NCBI RefSeq assembly: GCF_943181405.1
Contig: NZ_CALPBY010000007.1
Span: forward strand, 310,001 to 374,000
DNA length: 64,000 bases
Reading direction: 5' to 3'
From: Cellulosimicrobium sp. Marseille-Q4280
Lineage (GTDB): Bacteria > Actinomycetota > Actinomycetes > Actinomycetales > Cellulomonadaceae
The first letter of the stretch is position 1; every line of letters begins with the position of its first letter. Both the position numbers and the translations under genes were made by a program. A model generated the notes under the pieces. It saw only the letters and a program-made list of their open reading frames with translations. It was not told the origin of the DNA and did no database searches. This document shows, piece after piece, positions 44,521-54,190 of this stretch.

Positions 44521-44684
44521 CCGCACCTGCGGGATAATCGGTACCGGGCGGCGTCGTACACCCGTAGCCTGACGAGCCGGCGCGCACCGGGGAACCGGCG
44601 CAGCGGGCGTCGCGCACCCCGCGGGCTCGCGCGCACGCGCTGGCTCGACGAGCATCATCAGACCCACGAGGACGGTAGGACGAC

Positions 44685-45155
44685 ATGGCGAAGGACAACG
44701 GGCGCAAGGTCGTCGCCAGCAACCGCAAGGCACGGCACGACTACGTCATCGAGGACGTGCTCGAGGCGGGGATCGTCCTCAGCGGCACCGAGGTCAAGGC
44801 GCTGCGCATGGGGCGGGCTTCGCTCGTCGACGGATACGTCGACGTCGACCGGGGCGAGGCGTGGCTCGAGAACGTGCACATCCCCGAGTACACCGAGGGC
44901 ACGTGGAACAACCACGCGCCGCGGCGCAAGCGCAAACTCCTCCTGCACAAGGAGGAGATCCTGCGGCTCGAGGCGAAGACCCGCGAGAAGGGCCACACGG
45001 TGGTCCCGCTCCAGCTCTACTTCCTCGACGGCCGCGCCAAGGTCGAGATCGCGCTCGCACGCGGCAAGAAGGAGTATGACAAGCGCCAGGCGCTGCGGGA
45101 GAAGCAGGACAACCGCGAGGCGCTGCGCGCGATGCGTCAGCGCGAGATGCGCTGA
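44685..45155 (+). CDS. smpB: SsrA-binding protein SmpB
   Basis: This 156-residue protein has the SmpB core: [20 protein letters not shown], then [20 protein letters not shown] and the basic tail [20 protein letters not shown]. It binds tmRNA and is needed for ribosome rescue. The ssrA gene lies about 660 bases downstream. The ATG at 44685 has GGTAGGAC upstream, with AGGA 6-7 bases away. Confidence 0.95.
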   Translation: MAKDNGRKVVASNRKARHDYVIEDVLEAGIVLSGTEVKALRMGRASLVDGYVDVDRGEAWLENVHIPEYTEGTWNNHAPRRKRKLLLHKEEILRLEAKTREKGHTVVPLQLYFLDGRAKVEIALARGKKEYDKRQALREKQDNREALRAMRQREMR

Positions 45156-45246
45156 CGCCGGGGCTGGTGGGCGCGCGCGCGGCGTCGTACGGTCGAGACC
45201 GGTCGCCGGCAACGGGCGGCGACAGGTCACGTCGACAGGAGGACCC

Positions 45247-45660
45247 ATGGTCAAGCTGCGCCAGTACATCCCGCGTCTCGCGGCAGGGGCGTTCATCCTC
45301 AACTCCGGGCTGAGCAAGCGCGACGCCGACGACGAGGCGGCGCAGGGCTATCACGGCATGGCCGCGGGGACGTACCCGTTCCTCGGTGAGATCGAGCCCA
45401 AGCAGTTCGCCAAGACGCTGTCGACCGCCGAGATCGCGCTCGGCACCGCGCTCGTCACGCCGTTCGTCCCGACGGCGCTCGTCGCACCTGCGCTCGGCGC
45501 CTTCGCCGCCGGCCTCGTGGGCATGTACCTCAAGACACCCGGCATGACGCGTGAGGACGGGATCCGTCCGAGCGACCAGGGCATCGGGCTCGCGAAGGAC
45601 GTGTTCCTGCTCGGCATCGCCGGCGGCCTCCTCGCGGACGTCCTGAGCCGCAAGAAGTAG
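45247..45660 (+). CDS. Small membrane protein, DoxX-like
   Basis: This 137-residue protein has four weak helices, including AEIALGTALVTPFVPTALVA and VFLLGIAGGLLADVLSRKK at the end. It resembles small actinobacterial membrane proteins of the DoxX type. The ATG has AGGAGG 5 bases upstream, a strong site. It lies between smpB and ssrA on the same strand. The function is not known. Confidence 0.7.
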   Translation: MVKLRQYIPRLAAGAFILNSGLSKRDADDEAAQGYHGMAAGTYPFLGEIEPKQFAKTLSTAEIALGTALVTPFVPTALVAPALGAFAAGLVGMYLKTPGMTREDGIRPSDQGIGLAKDVFLLGIAGGLLADVLSRKK

Positions 45661-45812
45661 GGCGGCGAGCGGACCACCGCACCCACGCACCCCGCGGCGC
45701 GACGGGCCGGACGGAAATACGCGGGCGGCCGCCGGTGTTGATCCCGTAGGCTGTACCTGCTGCACCGCGCACGGGCTCGTCCCGGGCAGGGGCAGTGGTT
45801 GACAACTGCACA

Positions 45813-46178
45813 GGGGGTGATCGGTTTCGACGGTGGTCGTGCTTCGAGGAGAAGCGGGCCGAGGATGCAGGCTTATCTCGTAAACGATGTCTGCAAACTA
45901 CAGGTGCCGATAACAAGCGCACCGACTTCGCACTCGCCGCCTGAGCGAGTCCTGAAGTCCGTCAGCCCGAGCTAGCTCTCGACTCGGATCCTGGCGTCAT
46001 CTAGAGAGCCACTGCTCGCAGTCCTCGTCACCGGGGCTGCGGGGACACCTTGGTGACTGAGCCCGTCCGCACCTTGTCTGCGTGAGTGCGGGGGCCGAGA
46101 AAATCTGCAGCAGACTGCGCCCGGAGAAGTCCTCGATCGGCGTCACCGGACCGGGGTTCGATTCCCCGCACCTCCACC
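45813..46178 (+). ncRNA. ssrA: Transfer-messenger RNA (tmRNA)
   Basis: The 5' end GGGGGTGATCGGTTTCGAC and the 3' tRNA-like end GGTTCGATTCCCCGCACCTC pair through a 7-bp acceptor (45813-45819 with 46169-46175). The tag frame runs from 45906 to a TGA at 45942-45944 and encodes ADNKRTDFALAA, the actinobacterial type of degradation tag. It frees stalled ribosomes with SmpB. A very strong hairpin follows. Confidence 0.95.
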
Positions 46179-46183
46179 CCTGC

Positions 46184-46221
46184 GACGGACGGCCCGCACC
46201 TCTCGGTGCGGGCCGTCCGTC
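46184..46221 (+). terminator. Strong hairpin terminator of ssrA
   Basis: GACGGACGGCCCGCACC (46184-46200) and GGTGCGGGCCGTCCGTC (46205-46221) form a perfect 17-bp stem around TCTC. It starts 6 bases after the tmRNA end and can also serve the convergent gene at 46236-46874. Confidence 0.85.
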
Positions 46222-46235
46222 GTCACACCCCTGGC

Positions 46236-46874
46236 TCACGGGATCCCGGGGTCCGGCGTCTCGGGCTCCAGGTCGCCCAGCGGGGCCGTGTGCTCCCGCA
46301 CGGCGACCCATGACCCGTCGTGCATCTCGTAGAGGACGGTGCTGAGCGTCGGCGTACCGAACGTCCCCGTGTCGGCGATCGTGATCGTGGTCGACGACCG
46401 GTGGCGGACCTGCGCGGAGTCGCCGCGGACCCTGACGTCCACAGGACCGGTGGCCTCGAAGGTCGTGAAGTCCCACACGCCGGCGATGACGTCGTCCAGA
46501 TAGGAGTCCCGGGACAGCACGTCGCCCGTCGGGGTGACCAGCTCGAAACCGGGTGCGTGGAGCCGCTCGAGGACGTCGGCGTCGGCGTCGACGAGAGCGG
46601 CGAGCCGCTGATCCTGGATGCGTCGCAGCTCCTCGACCACTGCTCCCTCGACGACGGCGGGCGGGGACGGTTCGGTGAGACGCACCACCACGACCGTGCC
46701 TACGCACCCCAGCGCGAGTCCGACGAGCGCGGCCACCGTCGCCGTCCGTCCGGTCCGCGAGCCAGGACGAGCTCCACCGTCGTGCGGTGCGATACCGGGC
46801 TCAGGATCCGGTCCGCCGACGAGGTCCACGGTGACGGTGTCCGGTCGCGACGGCCCACGACGGTGCCTGGACAT
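46236..46874 (-). CDS. Membrane-anchored SnoaL/NTF2-like protein
   Basis: This 212-residue protein has a charged N-terminus, one helix (TATVAALVGLALGCVGTVVV) and an extracellular domain with a DUF4440/NTF2-like cone fold. That domain begins IQDQRLAALVDADADVLERL and has the HAPGFELVTPTGDVLSRDSY segment. ATG at 46874 has GGGAGGGGG about 8 bases upstream. The ligand is unknown. Confidence 0.75.
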   Translation of the reverse strand: MSRHRRGPSRPDTVTVDLVGGPDPEPGIAPHDGGARPGSRTGRTATVAALVGLALGCVGTVVVVRLTEPSPPAVVEGAVVEELRRIQDQRLAALVDADADVLERLHAPGFELVTPTGDVLSRDSYLDDVIAGVWDFTTFEATGPVDVRVRGDSAQVRHRSSTTITIADTGTFGTPTLSTVLYEMHDGSWVAVREHTAPLGDLEPETPDPGIP

Positions 46875-46992
46875 GTGGACCCCCTCCCGTCCCGCTGTGG
46901 GTGTCGCGCCGCGCCGGGCTCGGTCTGCGCCCACCTCAGTATCCGCCCACCGGCGGTCTGGAGGAGGGGCGACGACTGCCCGACCGGTGGGA

Positions 46993-47346
46993 TCACCAGC
47001 CGTGGTTCGCCCAGGCGGTCTCCGCGTCGGCGCCCTCGAGCCATCGGACGTGCAGGACGTCGCCCGAGATCGTCAGGGTGTCGTCCTGGCGCCCGACGCA
47101 CGGGGCGTCCGGGTCGTCGCAGTACACGTCGTCGCGCACCGGGTCGTCGAAGTGGGCCCGCCACTGCAGGCGCGGCTCGGGGTTCACGTGACGCGGAAAC
47201 GCGTGCGGACCGATGGTGTCCCAGTGGGTGCACTCGCGCGTCACCAGGTAGCCGACGGCGTGGCCGTCCGGAGCGTCCGGGTCCCCGTCCCAGAGCCGCC
47301 CCACCTCGCCGCGGGAACCGGCCGGGTCCGTGGGGCCGTCAGTCAC
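46993..47346 (-). CDS. Hypothetical protein, 117 aa
   Basis: The protein has two cysteines in YCDDPDAPCVGRQDD and a C-terminal DVLHVRWLEGADAETAWANH. No family was recognised, and there is no signal peptide. It starts with GTG at 47346 and overlaps the end of the lipoprotein gene by 8 bases, so they are in one transcript. Confidence 0.65.
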   Translation of the reverse strand: MTDGPTDPAGSRGEVGRLWDGDPDAPDGHAVGYLVTRECTHWDTIGPHAFPRHVNPEPRLQWRAHFDDPVRDDVYCDDPDAPCVGRQDDTLTISGDVLHVRWLEGADAETAWANHGW

Positions 47347-48349
47347 GCGTCGCCCCGACGAGCGGCTCGGCGCCGACCCCGGCGCCCTCGCCGGGCGCTG
47401 CGCCGGGTCCGCCGTCGGGCTCCGCCGGGTCGCCCGCCGAGGGCGGCGTCCCGCCCGCGCCGGCGCGCCGACGGCGACGCAGCACCCACCGCACGACGAG
47501 CGCGACGGCTGCGCCCACCACGAGCCACGGCAGCAGCGCCCCGACGACCACGACGAGGCCGTTGAGGGTCGCGAGCAGGGCGTTCCAGCCGTTCTCCAGC
47601 CCGCCGAGGAAGCCGCCGGGGGAGAGCTGCTCGACGGGTGCTACCTGGACGAGCGAGACGGTCACGGTCGACATCGCGACCTGGTCGGTGAGCGCCGCCC
47701 GCTGCGACTGGAGGGACTCGAGCTCCGCCTGCCGGGTGGTGAGCTCCTGCTCGGCGGCGAGCAGGTCCTCCGTGCTGCCGGCCGAGCCCATGAGGTCGCG
47801 CAGACGGTCCACGGACGTGGTGAGCGCCTCGACCCGGGCGTCGAGGTCGCGCGCGGTGCCGGTGACGTCGACCGCCTCGACCGACAGGTCGTCCACTTCG
47901 CCGATCTGCTCGAGCGCGTCGAGCGTGGCCGTGGTCCGGTCGGCGGGGACCCGGATCGTCAGCTCGGCGTGCGCGGTCCCCTCGGCGGCGTCGCCGGACT
48001 GGTTGCGGGTCTCGACCCGCCCGCCGGCGCTCTCCGCGAGGTCCGCGACCTCCGCCGCGCCCGCGACCGGGTCCGCGGTCACGACCGTGACCCACCCGGT
48101 CGTGACGATCTCCCGCGCGGCCTCCGCCTGGGCGGCCTCGTCGCCCGCCGCGATGCCCGACACGGCGTCGTCGGCGCCCCCCTGGGCGGCCTCGCCGCCG
48201 CCGTCGCCCTCCACCGCGCGGTCCTCGGCCGAGACGGGCGCCGCTCCGGACTCGGAGTCGGCTGCGCCGCCGGAGCACCCCGCGAGGAGAGCCCCGCCGA
48301 GGACGAGTGCGACGGCGAGGGCGGGGAGCCGACGGGTGCTGAGACGCAT
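47339..48349 (-). CDS. DUF4349 lipoprotein
   Basis: This 336-residue protein has a lipobox (VLGGALLAGC, cysteine near 23). The DUF4349 region follows, with VTTGWVTVVTADPVAGAAEV, TIRVPADRTTATLDALEQIG and a coiled coil LEALTTSVDRLRDL-like with TTRQAELESLQSQ. A C-terminal helix VVGALLPWLVVGAAVALVV and a polar tail end the protein. The family is a membrane-linked component of unknown role. The ATG is 7 bases after TACGCT (48362-48357). Confidence 0.85.
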   Translation of the reverse strand: MRLSTRRLPALAVALVLGGALLAGCSGGAADSESGAAPVSAEDRAVEGDGGGEAAQGGADDAVSGIAAGDEAAQAEAAREIVTTGWVTVVTADPVAGAAEVADLAESAGGRVETRNQSGDAAEGTAHAELTIRVPADRTTATLDALEQIGEVDDLSVEAVDVTGTARDLDARVEALTTSVDRLRDLMGSAGSTEDLLAAEQELTTRQAELESLQSQRAALTDQVAMSTVTVSLVQVAPVEQLSPGGFLGGLENGWNALLATLNGLVVVVGALLPWLVVGAAVALVVRWVLRRRRRAGAGGTPPSAGDPAEPDGGPGAAPGEGAGVGAEPLVGATRD

Positions 48350-48458
48350 GCTTGCGAGCGTAGGGGGCCAAGCGTGCGAACCGGACACGCGACCGGACAT
48401 CGTGACCGTGTTGTGAACTGGTCGTGACCTGACCGCCACACGACGGCAGGATGGGTGG

Positions 48459-49382
48459 GTGCTCGTGTGCTGCGGACTCCTGACGCTCGACGTGGTCCAG
48501 GTCGTCGACCACCTGCCCGGTCCCGACGAGAAGGTCGTGGCTCGCTCTCTCGACGCGACGTTCGGGGGGCCGGCCGCCAACGCGGCGGCGACGGCGGTCG
48601 CCCTCGGGGTGCCTGCCCGTCTGGTCGCTGCGGTCGGTACCGGTCCGGTGGCGGACGCGGTCCGCGCCGACGTCGTCGCGGCCGGCGTCGAGCTCGTCGA
48701 CGCGGTCCCGGCGCGGCGCCGGGACGCGGTGCAGCCCGCGCTCTCCACCGTCCTCGTCACGGCGGGGTCGGGGGAGCGCGCGGTGGTGAGCACGAACGCC
48801 GCGACGCTCGGCGACCTCGCGCGGGGGCGCGACGCGGACGACGTCGACGCCCTGCTCGGTCCGGTGGGTCCGGGCGACGTCCTGCTGCTCGACGGTCACC
48901 TCGCCCCGCTCGCGCTCGCGGTGGCGCGGCGCGCCCGGGAGGCCGGGTGCGTCGTCGTGCTCGACGGCGGCTCCTGGAAGCCGGACGCGCCGGAGCTGCT
49001 CGCGCTCTGCGACGCCGTCGTCCTGTCGGCGGACTTCCGCGTTCCCGGCGTGCCGGTCGACGACGAGGACGCGTCGGGGCGGGGGTCGGACGCGACCCTG
49101 ACGGACGTCGCACGACGCGGACCGCGCTTCGTCGCGCGGACGCGCGGCGCGCGGCCGGTCGAGGTGCTGCACGACGGGCGCCGGTCGCAGACCGCCGTGC
49201 CGTCGCCGCGCCGCGTCGTCGACACGCTGGGGGCGGGCGACGTCGTCCACGGGGCGTTCGCGGCCGCGCTCTGCGCGGGCGAGCCCTTCGCCGCGGCGCT
49301 CGAGCGAGCGGTCGTCGTCGCGACGCGCTCGGTCGAGCATCCGGGCGCGCGCGGCTGGATCGAGGCGGGGGCCGTCGGCTGA
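48459..49382 (+). CDS. PfkB family carbohydrate kinase
   Basis: This 307-residue kinase has the PfkB signatures: GGPAANAAATAVALGVPARL at the start and the catalytic DTLGAGDVVHGAFAAAL at the end, with the aspartate base in GAGD. It phosphorylates a sugar or nucleoside; the substrate is not given by the sequence. The GTG is 6 bases after CAGGAT, a weak -10-like box. It lies next to the amino-sugar operon but is separate. Confidence 0.88.
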   Translation: MLVCCGLLTLDVVQVVDHLPGPDEKVVARSLDATFGGPAANAAATAVALGVPARLVAAVGTGPVADAVRADVVAAGVELVDAVPARRRDAVQPALSTVLVTAGSGERAVVSTNAATLGDLARGRDADDVDALLGPVGPGDVLLLDGHLAPLALAVARRAREAGCVVVLDGGSWKPDAPELLALCDAVVLSADFRVPGVPVDDEDASGRGSDATLTDVARRGPRFVARTRGARPVEVLHDGRRSQTAVPSPRRVVDTLGAGDVVHGAFAAALCAGEPFAAALERAVVVATRSVEHPGARGWIEAGAVG

Positions 49383-49489
49383 CCGGAGGACCTGAGCCCC
49401 GGAAGGCGGCCGGCTCGTCCGCCTCCGGATCGCGACGTGTCGCCCGCGTTGCCGCTCGACAACGGTTCGGTCACGGAGCCTCGAGCGGG

Positions 49490-49521
49490 TTGACACACAC
49501 TTAGTAAAGGCGGTCTACTAA
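49490..49521 (+). promoter_or_regulatory. Promoter and operator of the ROK regulator gene
   Basis: TTGACA (49490-49495) is a good -35. TTAGTA (49501-49506) and TACTAA (49516-49521) form a perfect inverted repeat with a 9-base centre, which overlaps the expected -10 region. This is the kind of site used by ROK/NagC-type repressors, so autoregulation is likely. Confidence 0.65.
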
Positions 49522-49526
49522 CAAAC

Positions 49527-50687
49527 ATGACAACGGCAGTCACCGGGACCGGCGCACCGCGGAGGAGGCTGAGCTCCGGGCTCAGGCCCACCTCCAAGGT
49601 GCTCCCCGAGCACGCTCGGGCCCACAACCGCTCCCTCGTGCTGCAGCACCTCTTCCACGAGGGCCCCACCTCGCGCGCCGACCTCGCCCGGGCGACGTCG
49701 CTGACCCGCGTCACGATCTCCGACCTCGTCTCCGTGCTCATCGCCGAGGGGCTCGTCGAGGAGCTCGGCGTGCGGCCCGGCCAGCGGGTCGGCAAGCCGG
49801 CGATCCTCGTCGGGATGCGGACGAGCGCCTATCAGATCGTCTCGGTCGACCTCACCGACGACGAGGTCCTGCGCGGCGCCGTCCTCACCCTCACCGGCGA
49901 CTTCGTGGTGCGGCAGAGCCTCGCCGTCGACGGCCGGACTGGTTCCGAGCTCGTGGACCTGCTGACGCGCTTCTGCCGCGGGCTCATCGCGTCGGCCACC
50001 CAGCCCGTGATCGGCGTCGGCATCGGCTCCCCGGGGGTGGTCGACGCCGTCGGCCGCGTCGTCGAGGCACCGAACCGTCGCTGGTACGACGTGCCGCTCG
50101 CGGCACAGCTCACGGAGCAGCTCGGCCTCGCCGTGCACGTCGCGAACGACGCGAACATCGCCGCGCTCGGCGAGTTCACGTTCGGCGGCGCCGCGGGGGA
50201 CGGCCTGCTCGTCCTCACCGTGGGCGAGGGCGTGGGCGCCGGCATCATGGTCGACGGCGCGCGCGTGCGCGGTCACGGCGACGCGGCCGGCGAGCTGGGC
50301 CACGTGACCGTCGTCCACGACGGCGACCTGTGCGCCTGCGGGCGCCACGGGTGCCTGGAGACCGTCCTGTCCGTCCCGGCGCTGCGGCGCGCGGTCGACG
50401 GGCTCGACACCGAGACGTCCGATGCCGCCCTGGCGTCGGTCGGCAGGACGCTGGGCATCGCCCTCGCGCCTGTCGTCAGCGCGCTGAACCTCGCGGAGGT
50501 CCTGATCAGCGGTCCGGCGGACCTGCTCGACGGACCGCTGCGGGAGGCCGCGCTCGAGACCATCCGTGGCCGCACGATGCCCGTCATCGGCAGCGGGCTC
50601 CAGGTGCGGATGGCCACGCTCGACGAAGACGTCGTCCTCGCAGGGGCCGCCGTCCTCGTCCTGTCCGGACAGCTGGGGGTCTCGTGA
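49527..50687 (+). CDS. ROK family transcriptional regulator, NagC/XylR type
   Basis: This 386-residue protein has an N-terminal winged HTH (TSRADLARATSLTRVTISDL) and a ROK sugar-binding domain with the zinc motif CACGRHGCLETVLS. It probably represses the amino-sugar importer that follows and senses a sugar phosphate. The ATG is 5 bases after the inverted repeat at 49501-49521. Next is the substrate-binding gene, about 200 bases downstream. Confidence 0.92.
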   Translation: MTTAVTGTGAPRRRLSSGLRPTSKVLPEHARAHNRSLVLQHLFHEGPTSRADLARATSLTRVTISDLVSVLIAEGLVEELGVRPGQRVGKPAILVGMRTSAYQIVSVDLTDDEVLRGAVLTLTGDFVVRQSLAVDGRTGSELVDLLTRFCRGLIASATQPVIGVGIGSPGVVDAVGRVVEAPNRRWYDVPLAAQLTEQLGLAVHVANDANIAALGEFTFGGAAGDGLLVLTVGEGVGAGIMVDGARVRGHGDAAGELGHVTVVHDGDLCACGRHGCLETVLSVPALRRAVDGLDTETSDAALASVGRTLGIALAPVVSALNLAEVLISGPADLLDGPLREAALETIRGRTMPVIGSGLQVRMATLDEDVVLAGAAVLVLSGQLGVS

Positions 50688-50889
50688 GCGCCACGCCCAC
50701 CTGACCTTCCTGCCCGACCGGGGCGGGTCGACCACGAGACCCGTCCCCCCGCTCGCCCGGCGCCCCGGAGACCCCAGTGCTGCACCCTCCGGACGCGGGG
50801 CACCGCACACCCTGAATAACGCAGGACCCCTGCCACATCTCGTGCGCCGTCATCGACGACACCGCACAAGCACCGAGAGGAAGCACCCA

Positions 50890-52221
50890 GTGAAGAGGAA
50901 CCGCCTCGTCGCCACGTCCGTGGCGTCGACGATCACCCTGGCGCTCGCGCTGACCGCCTGCAGCTCCGGCGGCACCACGGGCGACGACGCCACCAGCAGC
51001 GGGGACGCGACTCCCGAGCCCGGTGACATCACGCTCTGGCTCGCGGGACCCGACACGCCCCAGGAGCTCCGCGACTACCTCGTCGAGACGTTCGAGACCG
51101 AGAACCCGGGCTCGACCCTCACCATCGAGCAGAAGGAGTGGCCGGACCTCGTCACGTCGCTCACCACGGCCCTGCCCGACGCGGCGAACACGCCCGACGT
51201 CACCGAGATCGGCAACACGCAGTCCTCGACCTTCAGCACGGTCGGCGCGTTCCACGACCTCACGCCCCTGTACGAGGAGCTCGGCGGCGACAACCTGCTG
51301 CCGTCGTTCGTCGAGGCTGGCAAGGTCGGCGACCAGAACTTCGCGCTCCCGTACTACTTCGGCTCGCGCTACATGTTCTACCGCAGCGACGTCTGGAGCG
51401 CCGCGGGCCTCGCGGTCCCCGAGACGCTCGCCGAGTTCACCGACTCGGTCAAGACGCTGCGCACGGACGCCCAGTCCGGCTTCGCGATGGGCGGCCAGGA
51501 CTGGCGCAACGGCATCTCCTGGGTCTTCGCGAACGACGGCGAGCTCGCCGTCGAGGAGGACGGCCAGTGGACGTCCACGCTGAGCGACCCGAACACGATC
51601 AAGGGCCTCGAGCAGTGGCAGGAGATCTTCGAGGGCGCCTCCAACGTCCCGGCGACCGCCAAGGACGTCGCGTACTGGGAGTTCCTCAACGACGGCCCGG
51701 AGGGCGAGGCCCCCGAGGCCGCGACGATCATGGCTCCGGGCTGGGCCCGCTGGTCGATCGGTGACCTCACCACGAACGACGACGGCGAGGAGGTCCGCGA
51801 CGGCATGGTCGACGAGGCCAAGTACGACATCTTCGCGCTCCCGGGCGTCGACGGTGGCGTGGCACCCGTCTTCGCCGGTGGGTCGAACATCGCGGTCTCG
51901 GCGAAGTCCGAGCACCCCGAGCTCTCCGAGAACCTGCTGCGGATCATCTTCTCCTCGACGTACCAGAGCATGCTCGGCGAGAACGGCCTCGGGCCGGCCA
52001 ACAGCGAGTACGTCTCGGCGCTCGGGGACGACAAGTTCGCCTCGACGATGATCGCGACCGCCGCCGACTCCAAGCTCACCCCGCCCGCCCCGGGCTGGGC
52101 CGCCGTCGAGGGCGCCCTCGTGTACGAGGAGCTGTTCCAGGCCATCGCCGAGGGCGGGGACGTCACGGAGCTCGCGGCGGAGTACGACGAGAAGATCACG
52201 CCGATGCTCAACAACGGCTGA
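50890..52221 (+). CDS. Sugar ABC transporter substrate-binding lipoprotein
   Basis: This 443-residue protein has a lipobox (LALALTACSS) and a family 1 binding fold with EPGDITLWLAGPDTPQELRD and YYFGSRYMFYRSDVWSAAGL. It binds a sugar outside the membrane. The downstream kinase and nagB suggest N-acetylglucosamine or a chito-oligosaccharide. The GTG follows GAGAGGAAG by about 5 bases. A strong hairpin follows the gene. Confidence 0.93.
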   Translation: MKRNRLVATSVASTITLALALTACSSGGTTGDDATSSGDATPEPGDITLWLAGPDTPQELRDYLVETFETENPGSTLTIEQKEWPDLVTSLTTALPDAANTPDVTEIGNTQSSTFSTVGAFHDLTPLYEELGGDNLLPSFVEAGKVGDQNFALPYYFGSRYMFYRSDVWSAAGLAVPETLAEFTDSVKTLRTDAQSGFAMGGQDWRNGISWVFANDGELAVEEDGQWTSTLSDPNTIKGLEQWQEIFEGASNVPATAKDVAYWEFLNDGPEGEAPEAATIMAPGWARWSIGDLTTNDDGEEVRDGMVDEAKYDIFALPGVDGGVAPVFAGGSNIAVSAKSEHPELSENLLRIIFSSTYQSMLGENGLGPANSEYVSALGDDKFASTMIATAADSKLTPPAPGWAAVEGALVYEELFQAIAEGGDVTELAAEYDEKITPMLNNG

Positions 52222-52257
52222 CGCCAGGCCTGATCGGACCTCGAGAATCCTGTACCT

Positions 52258-52292
52258 GCGCCGGTCCGGACGAAACCTGTCCGGACCGGCGC
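52258..52292 (+). promoter_or_regulatory. Long perfect hairpin between binding protein and permeases
   Basis: GCGCCGGTCCGGAC (52258-52271) and GTCCGGACCGGCGC (52279-52292) form a perfect 14-bp stem around GAAACCT, 37 bases after the stop. Such hairpins protect the 3' end of binding-protein messages and reduce read-through to permeases. The permease start is 21 bases downstream. Confidence 0.75.
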
Positions 52293-52312
52293 GGGCCGGG
52301 AGGAGCCCTCGC

Positions 52313-53278
52313 ATGAACACCACCGTCTCACCGCCCGTCGCAGCGGTCGCGCCCCTCGGCGACGGCGCGGGGCCGGCACCCCGGCGGACCCGCCGCCGGC
52401 CCCGGGCCCCCTACGCCCTCCTCGTCCCCGCGCTCCTCGTGATCCTGCTCGGCATGGGGTACCCCGTCTACTGGCAGGTCATCACCTCGCTCCAGGAGTA
52501 CGGGCTCGCCCAGCAGTTCGGGCAGCCGCCGACGTTCGTCGGCCTCGACAACTACGCGCGCATCTTCACGGACAGCACGATGTGGGCCGTCGTCTTCCGC
52601 TCGATCCTCTTCTGCCTGGTCAACGCCGCGCTGACCGTCGTGCTCGGCACGCTGATCGCCCTCCTCATGAAGGCAGCCGGCAGCGTGCCGCGCGTCCTCC
52701 TGCAGGTCGCGATGCTCCTCGCCTGGGCCATGCCCATGGTCGCCGCGGTGACCGTCTTCAAGTGGCTGTTCAACTACCGCTCGGGCGTCGTCAACTGGCT
52801 CCTCGTCCAGCTCGGGCTCGACCAGTTCCAGGGGTACGAGTGGCTCGCGCAGCCGCTGACGTTCTTCTTCGTGGCCACCCTCGTCATCGTCTGGATGTCG
52901 GTGCCGTTCGTCGCGCTGTCGGTCTACGCCGCGCTGACGCAGGTCTCCGACGAGGTCATGGAGGCCGCGTCGCTCGACGGCGCGAGCGGCTGGGGCAAGT
53001 TCTGGCACATCGTCGTCCCGATGATCCGTCCGGTGCTGGCGATCGTGCTGCTGCTCCAGATCATCTGGGACCTGCGCGTGTTCGCCCAGATCCGTCTCCT
53101 GCAGGACGGCGGCGCACCCATCTCCGAGACCAACCTGCTCGGGAACTACATCTACGAGCTCGGCGTCGGGCGTCAGGACTTCGCGAGCGCGGCCGCCGTG
53201 TCCATCTTCGTGCTCGCGCTCACCATCGCGCTGAGCTGGCCCTATGTCCGCAGCCTGCTGAAGGAGGACGAGGCATGA
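52313..53278 (+). CDS. Sugar ABC transporter permease
   Basis: This 321-residue protein has six helices and the EAA loop EAASLDGASGWGKFWHIVVP, as in MalF-type permeases. It is the first of two permeases of the importer. The ATG at 52313 has GGGAGGAG about 8 bases upstream. The stop overlaps the next start (ATGA). No ATPase gene is present; a shared MsiK-type ATPase is likely elsewhere. Confidence 0.93.
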   Translation: MNTTVSPPVAAVAPLGDGAGPAPRRTRRRPRAPYALLVPALLVILLGMGYPVYWQVITSLQEYGLAQQFGQPPTFVGLDNYARIFTDSTMWAVVFRSILFCLVNAALTVVLGTLIALLMKAAGSVPRVLLQVAMLLAWAMPMVAAVTVFKWLFNYRSGVVNWLLVQLGLDQFQGYEWLAQPLTFFFVATLVIVWMSVPFVALSVYAALTQVSDEVMEAASLDGASGWGKFWHIVVPMIRPVLAIVLLLQIIWDLRVFAQIRLLQDGGAPISETNLLGNYIYELGVGRQDFASAAAVSIFVLALTIALSWPYVRSLLKEDEA

Positions 53279-54189
53279 GTGCCGTCACGACCTCGACCGA
53301 CGCCGCACCCGTCCGCCACCGGGCGCCCGGTACCGCCTCGGGCCGTCCCGCCCGCACGTTCCGCCCGGGCAAGGTGGGGGCGGGGGTCCTCGCCGTCGCC
53401 GTCGCGCTGCTGTGGGTCTTCCCCGTCTACTGGATGATCAACACCTCGCTCCTGCCGCGGACGCAGGTGCAGTCGCGCACCCCTACGTTCTTCAGCGCCG
53501 ACGCGGGGATCTTCAACTACGCGCGCGTGCTCGACGGGGACTCGTTCCTCAACGCCCTGCGCATGAGCGTGGTCGTCACGCTCTCGACGGTGCTGTTCGT
53601 GCTGGTCTTCGCGTTCCTCGCGGCGCTCGCGATCAGCCGCTTCCGGTTCCGCGGGCGCAAGTCGTTCATCATCGCGATGCTCTTCATCCAGATGCTGCCG
53701 GCCGAGGGCCTGTTCATCGCGCAGTACCGCATGCTGTCGAGCGCGAACCTGCTCAACTCGGCCGTCGGGCTCACCGTGCTCTACACGGCCGCCGTCGTGC
53801 CCTTCACGGTGTGGATGCTGCGCGGGTTCGTGGCCGGAGTGCCGGCCGAGCTCGAGGAGGCGGCGATGGTCGACGGCCTGAGCAGGACGGGGGCGTTCAT
53901 CCGCATCACCTTCCCGCTCCTCGCCCCCGGCCTCGTCGCCGCCGGCGTGTACGCGTTCCTGCAGGCCTGGAACGAGTTCACGGTCGCTCTCGTCGCGCTG
54001 CCGTCCAACCAGGCGCAGACGCTCCCGCTCTGGCTGCGCGGGTTCCTCAACTCGAGCGTCAGCCAGGGGGTCAACTGGGGCGAGGTGATGGCGGCGTCGA
54101 CGCTCATCGCGGTCCCCGTCATCATCTTCTTCCTCATCGTCCAGGGCCGGATGACCGGCGGCCTGGTCTCGGGCGCGGTGAAGGGCTGA
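53275..54189 (+). CDS. Sugar ABC transporter permease
   Basis: This 304-residue MalG-type permease has six helices and the EAA motif EEAAMVDGLSRTGAFIRITF. It pairs with the preceding permease. The ATG overlaps its partner's stop, and AAGGAGGACG lies 5-8 bases upstream. The next gene starts 1 base after the stop. Confidence 0.93.
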   Translation: MSAVTTSTDAAPVRHRAPGTASGRPARTFRPGKVGAGVLAVAVALLWVFPVYWMINTSLLPRTQVQSRTPTFFSADAGIFNYARVLDGDSFLNALRMSVVVTLSTVLFVLVFAFLAALAISRFRFRGRKSFIIAMLFIQMLPAEGLFIAQYRMLSSANLLNSAVGLTVLYTAAVVPFTVWMLRGFVAGVPAELEEAAMVDGLSRTGAFIRITFPLLAPGLVAAGVYAFLQAWNEFTVALVALPSNQAQTLPLWLRGFLNSSVSQGVNWGEVMAASTLIAVPVIIFFLIVQGRMTGGLVSGAVKG

Positions 54190-54190
54190 C

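Noticed and set aside
45799-45804. TTGACA as the -35 box of ssrA
   Set aside because: The matching -10 would fall inside the mature tmRNA, so it cannot serve ssrA unless the spacing is abnormal.
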